Shown: positions 59,124-64,000 of the stretch, piece by piece
Position numbering within the stretch: the stretch's first letter is position 1
Layout: every line of letters starts with the position of its first letter
DNA from: Neolewinella antarctica
GTDB lineage: Bacteria; Bacteroidota; Bacteroidia; Chitinophagales; Saprospiraceae
Assembly (NCBI RefSeq): GCF_011927835.1
Contig: NZ_JAATJH010000005.1
Coordinates: 62,001 to 126,000 of the forward strand
Length of the DNA stretch: 64,000 nucleotides
Direction of reading: 5' to 3'
Translations under genes and position numbers: made by a program
Notes under the pieces: model-generated
What the model was told of the DNA's origin: nothing
Database searches by the model: none
Seen by the model: only the letters and a program-made list of their open reading frames with translations

Positions 59124-59474
59124 GGAACACAAAATGCACATAAAAGAGAGATAAATACACACAAGGATGTTGGCGTGCATACTACTGGACACTTTCCCCA
59201 GACGCTTGGAGGACCTCAATAATTACGCCTTCGGCTTCACGGCAGAGGACGCTCCAAGGTCCTCAAATAGGTTTTTGGAACCTTGGAGCGTCTCGAAACT
59301 AAAGCGTAGCGAAGGGTTTCGAGTCCTCCAAGCGTCCGATTTGAAAATGTCCAGTAGTGTGGTTGGCGTGTTTCTGTAGGCTATCAAACACCATCCCTCA
59401 TTGACGCTAACTTTGTTAGCGCACGTTATGCTCTTTTTTGTGCTTTCCCTTTTCTTTTGTGCCTTATGTGTTCC
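59124..59474. repeat. Long CACAAA hairpin element, interrupted
   Basis: GGAACACAAAATGCACATAA (from 59124) is inverted at the right end (TTTTGTGCCTTATGTGTTCC, ending 59474). The central part is occupied by the 184-bp MITE. An inner dyad GCTAACTTTGTTAGC is at about 59408-59422. It is related in composition to the hairpin elements at 25.8, 27.6, 45.6 and 63.1 kb. Confidence 0.7.
59169..59370. mobile_element. 184-bp MITE with 19-bp TIRs and 9-bp target duplication
   Basis: The element runs 59178-59361. Its ends, CATACTACTGGACACTTTC and (inverted) CACACTACTGGACATTTTC, differ at two positions. GTTGGCGTG flanks it on both sides (59169-59177, 59362-59370), a perfect 9-bp direct repeat. The interior contains nested inverted repeats: GACGCTTGGAGGAC/GTCCTCCAAGCGTC and GACGCTCCAAGGTCC/GGAACCTTGGAGCGTC. 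It encodes no protein. It was inserted into the older CACAAA hairpin. Confidence 0.85.
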
Positions 59475-59495
59475 CCGCTTCTGTACGCGCCATGG

Positions 59496-60386
59496 TCAAG
59501 CCTCTAGCCCCAACACTTTGATATCATAACTCATCTCAAAAGTCTCCCCCGCCGCCAGTTCCACGATCCCTTCCTTCCGCACGAACTGCTTGTCCGAATC
59601 GTAAGCATCCGCCAATCCCATCCAGGGCTCGATGCAGACGAAATCGCCATCCGGTTTCGCCCAGATGCCAAGGTGCGTCCACCCGGCGTAATCGACCTTT
59701 AGAACGGGGCCGCTATGGCGACTTTCCAGTATTACGCTGGGGCTGTTGAGGTCTTTAAAAACGAGGGCGTCGTCGCTGAATAAGTCGTGCGTCAGGGGCA
59801 GGATGTTGCCGTCTTCCCAGGGCACGGCGTGGGTGTCGGGGCCGATGGTTCCTTCTTTCGTCACCTCCCAGCGCTTGCTGGTTTCAGCTTCCTCGAAACG
59901 GAGAAAATAGTCTTCGTACCGCTCCCCTTCCCGGAACGGAACGCGGAAGGCCGGATGGCCACCGAGGCAAAAAAACATCGGTTCGCTGCCGGTATTGGTT
60001 ACCTCGTGGTAGCAGATCACGTGCTCGTTGCGCAGGCGGTAGGTGATGCGGAAATCGAATTCGTAGGGATAGGTTTTTAGCGTTTCTTCGGTGGAGCACA
60101 TGCGGAAAGTCAGCCGGTCCTCGCCGTGGTAGAAAAGCTCCAGTTCCTCGTTGTTGCGCACCATTCCGTGCTTCGGGATGCGGTATTTTTCGCCGTTGAT
60201 CGACGTCTCGCCGTCCTTGAGCATGCCGATAATGGGGAACAGGACGGGCGCGGAACTACCCCACACTTCCGGGTCGGCCTGCCACATATATTCCGCGCCA
60301 TTCTTCAGGTTGATCAGGCTGGCCAGTTCGGCTCCCTTTTCTTCGACGGAAATACTAAGGCGGTGGTTTTCAAGGGCGTGGCGCAT
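59496..60386 (-). CDS. Aldose 1-epimerase-family protein (LacX-like)
   Basis: 296 residues of the galactose-mutarotase fold. Conserved blocks: EKGAELASLINLKNGAEYMW, FPIIGML and GEKYRIPKHGMVRN (His), CLGGHPAFRVPF (His), and FVCIEPWMGLAD (Glu near the active site). It is the LacX/YihR-like branch acting on hexoses or related sugars. It has no sugar operon nearby. It is divergent from CotH across 83 nt. Confidence 0.9.
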   Translation of the reverse strand: MRHALENHRLSISVEEKGAELASLINLKNGAEYMWQADPEVWGSSAPVLFPIIGMLKDGETSINGEKYRIPKHGMVRNNEELELFYHGEDRLTFRMCSTEETLKTYPYEFDFRITYRLRNEHVICYHEVTNTGSEPMFFCLGGHPAFRVPFREGERYEDYFLRFEEAETSKRWEVTKEGTIGPDTHAVPWEDGNILPLTHDLFSDDALVFKDLNSPSVILESRHSGPVLKVDYAGWTHLGIWAKPDGDFVCIEPWMGLADAYDSDKQFVRKEGIVELAAGETFEMSYDIKVLGLEA

Positions 60387-60441
60387 AATTCGGTGTTTTA
60401 CGTTGACGGGGCGGGGGCACGGTAAATGTAGCCCGCCGCGT

Positions 60442-60449
60442 TAACTTTG
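60442..60449 (+). promoter_or_regulatory. -7 box TAACTTTG before the CotH gene
   Basis: An exact TAnnTTTG match, 20 nt before the GTG start at 60470 in the short gap between divergent genes. Confidence 0.45.
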
Positions 60450-60469
60450 GCGACTACTCAACTTTACCC

Positions 60470-62158
60470 GTGCTATTTCAAGTCAAATTCCGGCCCCGTG
60501 TTCGCTACTGGCTTTGCATGCCGTTATTGCTTTTATGCGCGGTCGCTGGTGCCAGGGAAATGGGAAAGAGCAGTGCAGATAAGGCACAACTCATCACGCT
60601 GAAGATCGCCATCGACAACTGGCGACTCTTCGACCCGGTAAAGGGCTGGTTCCGCGAAGGCCCCGACGTTCAATCCGGCGACTGGAAAAAAACCGGCGCC
60701 AACTACTGGACGCACGACAGCCACCCCGCCAGGGCTGAACTCATTACTCCGGAAGGCAAGACCGTCTTTGCCGGCACGGTAGACTTCCGCTTGTTCGGTG
60801 GCCTTAGTCGTATTCACCCCCAGAAGTCCTTCTCCCTTTCCTGCCGGAAAAAATACGGCCAGTCCCGCATCAAATACCCGGTATTCGGCGAATCCAGCCC
60901 ACCCGAATTCAAATACCTGATCGCCCGCAACGCCGGTTCCGACTGGAGCTACTCCTACCTCCGCGACGCCCTCCTCACCGACCTTCTCGACGACCCCAGC
61001 TGGGAGCTCGACCTTCAGGCCGCCCGCCCCGCCCGCGTCTACGTCAACGGCCAGTATTGGGGCCTGTACCACCTCCGCGAAAAGATCAACCCCCACTACC
61101 TCGCCGAACGCTACGGCATTGCGGACAAGGACGACATCGACCTCCTCGAAGGCCGCGGTGGCGTCAAGCACGGCTACCGGAAAGACTACGATGAGCTCGT
61201 CCGGTTTATCCGCCGCCACGACCTGAGCGATCCGGCAGCGTACGCCGAAGTCCGCCGGCAAATGAATATCGACAATTTTCAGCGTCTCCAGATCGCCCAA
61301 ACCTATTTCGATAACCAAGACGCCGGCGGCAATCTCCGCTACTGGCGCGACCGCACCGACCCCAACTCCCGCTGGCGCTGGATCCTCTACGACGTCGACC
61401 AGGGTTTCGGCCTCCACTCCGACACCGCTTACCAGCGCAACACCGTAGCATTTTTTACCGACCCACACGGCCCCGCCTGGCCCAATCCGCCCTGGTCCAC
61501 GTTAATCCACCGCCAACTCCTGAAAAACCCTAATTACCGACAAAGCTTCGTCAATCGCTCGCTCGACTATCTTCACACCGACTTTTTACCCGAAAAAGTC
61601 GTCGCCACCATCGACCGCCACGCCGACCGGGTCGCCGCCGAGATTTCCCAGCAGAGTAAACGCTGGGGCATAAAACAGACCTACTGGCCCAGCCACGTGG
61701 AACGCCTGCGAGAATTCGGGCGGCAGCGGCCAAAATATTTGCGGGAGCACCTGCGTCAACACTTCAATGGCGGACCGGACCGGCTGGTAGAGATCACGGC
61801 TGATATGGGCGGTTTCGTGACGCTAAATGAGAACATTACGATAGAGGATGAAGCGTTTATCGGTCATTATTTCCAGAACTTCCCGTTACAATTGCGGGCT
61901 ACGCCAAGACGCGGGTATCGCTTCGTGGGTTGGGAGGATGATAGTAGTTCGCCCGAAAGAAGTGTTGCTTTGCGCGACGCTGGTGATCGTCATTTGCGGG
62001 CAAGCTTCGAGTTAGTCGAACCCGGGGGGCCAACGGCACAAAACCCTGCACCCGCGACCGCGCAAGGACTAACTACGATGGATATTATGGGTAGGCTTAG
62101 CGTGGCACTATTTGTTTTTGGCCTCATTGCTGTTTATGGTACGTTGTGTAAAGGTTGA
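60470..62158 (+). CDS. CotH-kinase-family exported protein
   Basis: 562 residues. A GTG start gives a signal peptide (about 1-28, WLCMPLLLLCAVAGA). The CotH kinase-like domain has FRLFGGLSRIHPQKSFSL, FKYLIARNAGSDWSYSYLRD, QARPARVYVNGQYWGLYHLREK, the catalytic-type ILYDVDQGFGL, and a helical C-terminus of the domain. A beta-sandwich (about 440-515, RGYRFVGWEDDSS) follows, then a linker (NPAPATAQ) encoded by the GCACCCGCGACCGCGCA motif and a final hydrophobic helix. The TGA stop lies in the left arm of the REP element at 62151. By family it may phosphorylate surface proteins. Confidence 0.85.
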   Translation: MLFQVKFRPRVRYWLCMPLLLLCAVAGAREMGKSSADKAQLITLKIAIDNWRLFDPVKGWFREGPDVQSGDWKKTGANYWTHDSHPARAELITPEGKTVFAGTVDFRLFGGLSRIHPQKSFSLSCRKKYGQSRIKYPVFGESSPPEFKYLIARNAGSDWSYSYLRDALLTDLLDDPSWELDLQAARPARVYVNGQYWGLYHLREKINPHYLAERYGIADKDDIDLLEGRGGVKHGYRKDYDELVRFIRRHDLSDPAAYAEVRRQMNIDNFQRLQIAQTYFDNQDAGGNLRYWRDRTDPNSRWRWILYDVDQGFGLHSDTAYQRNTVAFFTDPHGPAWPNPPWSTLIHRQLLKNPNYRQSFVNRSLDYLHTDFLPEKVVATIDRHADRVAAEISQQSKRWGIKQTYWPSHVERLREFGRQRPKYLREHLRQHFNGGPDRLVEITADMGGFVTLNENITIEDEAFIGHYFQNFPLQLRATPRRGYRFVGWEDDSSSPERSVALRDAGDRHLRASFELVEPGGPTAQNPAPATAQGLTTMDIMGRLSVALFVFGLIAVYGTLCKG

Positions 62159-62266
62159 GGGCATCCTGCCCGAACGTAACAGCGGCAGCGCTACCGCATG
62201 ACCCCGATAGCTATCGGGGTCGGGCTACACCGACGAAGTCAGCAGCGCAGCTAACCCCTCAACCTT
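62151..62266. repeat. REP/BIME-like element between CotH and rlmB
   Basis: AAGGTTGAGGGCATCCTGCC and the inverse ACCCCTCAACCTT enclose the 18-bp palindrome (62202-62219) and GTCGGGCTACACCGACGAA. The interior is nearly the same as in the element at 29.6 kb. It supplies the CotH stop. Confidence 0.85.
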
Positions 62267-62271
62267 GGACT

Positions 62272-62279
62272 TACCTTTG
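62272..62279 (+). promoter_or_regulatory. -7 box TACCTTTG of rlmB
   Basis: An exact TAnnTTTG match, 7 nt before the rlmB ATG (62287), directly after the REP element. It argues against the longer in-frame start inside the REP. Confidence 0.5.
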
Positions 62280-62286
62280 CCGCCGC

Positions 62287-63033
62287 ATGAAGAAAGAAAG
62301 AGAAGACATCATCTACGGCCGCCACCCCGTCCTGGAAGCCCTGAACGCCGGCAGCCCGATCGATAAAGTGTTCCTCCAGCAAGGCACGCGCGGCGAATTC
62401 GAGAAAGAACTCCGCAACCTCTGCAAGCTGATGGAGGTGCCCTTCACGATCATCCCCGGCGCGAAACTCGGGCGGATGACGCGCGGTAATCACCAGGGCG
62501 TGATCGCGCAACTGGCGGCGGCGGCTTACCAGAAAACGGAGAATTTGATTCCGATGCTTTACGAGCAGGGCAAAACACCATTGCTGCTTTTACTGGACGG
62601 CGTCACCGACGTACGTAACCTCGGCGCCATCGCCCGCTCGGCGGAAGTTTGTGGCGCGCACGGCATCATCATCCCCCAGAAAAACTCCGCCGGGTTGACG
62701 CCGGATGCGGTGAAGAGTAGCGCCGGAGCCTTGCTGCGCATCCCCGTTTGCCGGGAAAAAAGCCTGGTGAATACAGTGGAATTGCTACAAAATAGCGGCA
62801 TTAAAGTCATTGCTTCCGATCTCCAGGCGGAGGCGTATTTACACGAACTGACGCTGACCGAACCGTTGTGCGTCGTCATGGGCGCGGAAGGTGAGGGAAT
62901 TTCTGAGGGTGTTGCTCGCAAGGCGGACGTGCGGTTTAGAATTCCACAAGCTGGGGAGTTGAATAGTTTTAACGTTAGCGTGGCGGCGGGGATTTTGCTT
63001 TATGAGACTATGCGTAAGAGAATGGGTGTTTAA
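62287..63033 (+). CDS. rlmB: 23S rRNA (guanosine-2'-O-)-methyltransferase RlmB
   Basis: 248 residues. A substrate-binding domain (1-85: EDIIYGRHPVLEALNAG) and a SPOUT catalytic domain with DGVTDVRNLGAIARSAEVCG, VVMGAEGEGISEG and LNSFNVSVAAGILLYE, the three motifs of the TrmH family. The IYGRHPVxEAL start is specific to RlmB, which methylates G2251 in the 23S P loop. ATG 62287 is chosen; the frame is open into the REP upstream. Confidence 0.93.
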   Translation: MKKEREDIIYGRHPVLEALNAGSPIDKVFLQQGTRGEFEKELRNLCKLMEVPFTIIPGAKLGRMTRGNHQGVIAQLAAAAYQKTENLIPMLYEQGKTPLLLLLDGVTDVRNLGAIARSAEVCGAHGIIIPQKNSAGLTPDAVKSSAGALLRIPVCREKSLVNTVELLQNSGIKVIASDLQAEAYLHELTLTEPLCVVMGAEGEGISEGVARKADVRFRIPQAGELNSFNVSVAAGILLYETMRKRMGV

Positions 63034-63074
63034 TTGCATTTAAGTTTATTTCCAAGAGCACCGGGTTTAGGTTT

Positions 63075-63177
63075 CAACACAAAAGGCACATAAAAGAGTA
63101 GAAAAGCACAAAAGGAACCGCTCAGAATATTAGATATGCTTTTCTGTGCTTCCCTTTTTATTTTGTGCTTTTTGTGG
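63075..63177. repeat. CACAAA hairpin element
   Basis: AACACAAAAGGCACATAAAA faces TTATTTTGTGCTTTTTGTGG, with an inner pair AGAAAAGCACA/TGTGCTTCC. No end repeat of the CTGATCTTACGCAG type is seen, so it resembles the outer element at 59.1 kb more than the one at 25.8 kb. Confidence 0.65.
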
Positions 63178-63210
63178 TAAAAAAATCTTTGCCCCGAATA
63201 AGTTATCAGT

Positions 63211-64000
63211 ATGACCCAACAACCCAGGCTCCTTCCGCAATTACACCGCATCTACGTCAGCGCCCTCTGCCTATTGTTTTCATTAACAAGCATTGCGGCC
63301 CAGGAAGACTATAAAGTAGGCCTCGTACTCTCCGGCGGCGGCGCGCGGGGCTACGCCCACATTGGCGCATTACAGGTACTGGAGGAGGCTGGTGTGCGGA
63401 TTGATTACATTGGCGGCACGAGCATGGGCTCCATCGTTGGCGGATTGTACGCGGCGGGCTACAGCGCCGATACGCTCGAAGTAATGCTGCGCGAGACGGA
63501 CATTATGGCCGAATTGCAGGATGCCATCTCCCGGGAAAACCGGACGATTTACGAGAAGCTTTATAATGAACATTATTTACTCAACGTGAGCCTGAAGAAC
63601 TTTGCGCTCCAACTACCCGCCGCTCTTTCGGATGGGCAACGGATACGCGACCTATTTACCCACTGGACGGCCGGCGTGCACGGTATTCGGGATTTCAGCA
63701 AATTACCCATCCCCTTCCTCTGCATTGGCACCAACATCGAAACGGGGGAAGCAATCGTCATCGAAAACGGCCTCTTACCGGACGCCATGCGGGCGAGCGC
63801 GGCCCTACCTGGCGTCCTGAGCCCACACAAAATGAACGGGTACGTTATGACGGACGGGGGCGTGAGTAACAACTACCCCGCCGAAGAAATTAAAAATAAA
63901 GGGATGGATTTTGTTATCGGCCTGACCGTGGAACAAGACCCCTACGCGGCCGCTGACATTAATTCTTTAGATAAATTATTGTTACAAATTGCCTTTTTCC
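63211..64000 (+). CDS. Patatin-like phospholipase, secreted (partial, cut by window end)
   Basis: At least 263 residues. The signal peptide (LYVSALCLLFSLTSIAAQ-like) is followed by a patatin domain with GLVLSGGGARGYAHIGALQV (oxyanion loop), nucleophile Ser in GGTSMGSIVGGLYA and Asp in VMTDGGVSNNYP. The reading frame is open at 64000. An N-terminal patatin with signal peptide followed by POTRA and barrel is the type Vd autotransporter (PlpD) layout in Bacteroidota, but the C-terminal part is not in the window, so this cannot be checked. The start is ATG 63211. Confidence 0.9.
   Translation, partial: MTQQPRLLPQLHRIYVSALCLLFSLTSIAAQEDYKVGLVLSGGGARGYAHIGALQVLEEAGVRIDYIGGTSMGSIVGGLYAAGYSADTLEVMLRETDIMAELQDAISRENRTIYEKLYNEHYLLNVSLKNFALQLPAALSDGQRIRDLFTHWTAGVHGIRDFSKLPIPFLCIGTNIETGEAIVIENGLLPDAMRASAALPGVLSPHKMNGYVMTDGGVSNNYPAEEIKNKGMDFVIGLTVEQDPYAAADINSLDKLLLQIAFF

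Noticed and set aside
60533-61468. 311-codon minus-strand frame
   Set aside because: Val/Gly/Ala-rich shadow of the CotH gene.
62155-62286. Upstream N-terminal extension of RlmB
   Set aside because: The extra 44 codons lie inside the REP element and before the TACCTTTG promoter box; the known family begins at MKKEREDIIYGRHP.

Overview
The window reads as a chromosomal segment of a free-living Bacteroidota, most likely a Saprospiria (Lewinella-like) relative; the lineage below phylum is inference. Evidence: a SusC/SusD pair, a TamL-type BamA lipoprotein, several TAnnTTTG -7 boxes (the Bacteroidota sigma-A element) just upstream of starts, no obvious Shine-Dalgarno sequences, and moderately GC-rich protein-coding DNA. 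No rRNA, tRNA, phage, plasmid or CRISPR locus is visible. Genes are mostly housekeeping and are mixed on both strands in short units.

Layout. 1-7.1 kb: tail of a Gly-rich TPM-type protein, purN, a susCD operon with its terminator, and a membrane-anchored TPR protein. 7.4-15.5 kb: DsbD, PBP4-type DacB, a small lipoprotein, a TIGR04283-like glycosyltransferase, an RlmI-like rRNA methyltransferase and a GmhA-like isomerase. 15.5-19.5 kb: a GT4 glycosyltransferase, a 4 x 106-bp tandem array, and a membrane protein with a patatin domain. 19.5-23.7 kb: a REP-associated tyrosine transposase (RAYT) sitting between the two arms of a REP pair, with REP arrays on both sides, then polA. 23.7-28.2 kb: a broken P-loop kinase-like gene and small genes (HNH, GreA-like, MazG-like) among hairpin elements. 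28.2-38 kb: MFS permease, a methylmalonyl-CoA epimerase/TPMT-type methyltransferase fusion, a mevalonate-kinase-like GHMP kinase, a GT-C-like membrane protein, an SSS symporter and fabH. 38-46 kb: a 1357-residue protein built like mammalian soluble adenylyl cyclase, an MltD-like lytic transglycosylase and two SSB paralogues. 46-55 kb: nadC, pdhA, an esterase, an ADP-ribosylglycohydrolase, RDD and TauE membrane proteins, and divergent tamL/TrmH-type methyltransferase genes whose starts overlap. 55-64 kb: flavin reductase, Uma2, VWA protein, MBL hydrolase, aldose epimerase, CotH, rlmB and a patatin cut by the window end.

The most unusual aspect is the dense set of intergenic repeats. There are REP/BIME-like elements that match the RAYT arrays, two families of short minisatellite hairpins (GGTCTGT and GGCGGTA), hairpin elements ending in CTGATCTTACGCAG-like repeats, a 184-bp MITE-like insertion with a 9-bp target duplication, and an 18-bp perfect palindrome. 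Many lie exactly at the 3' ends of genes, and in several genes the repeat supplies the stop codon. This suggests one RAYT-driven REP system plus other insertions tolerated at gene ends.
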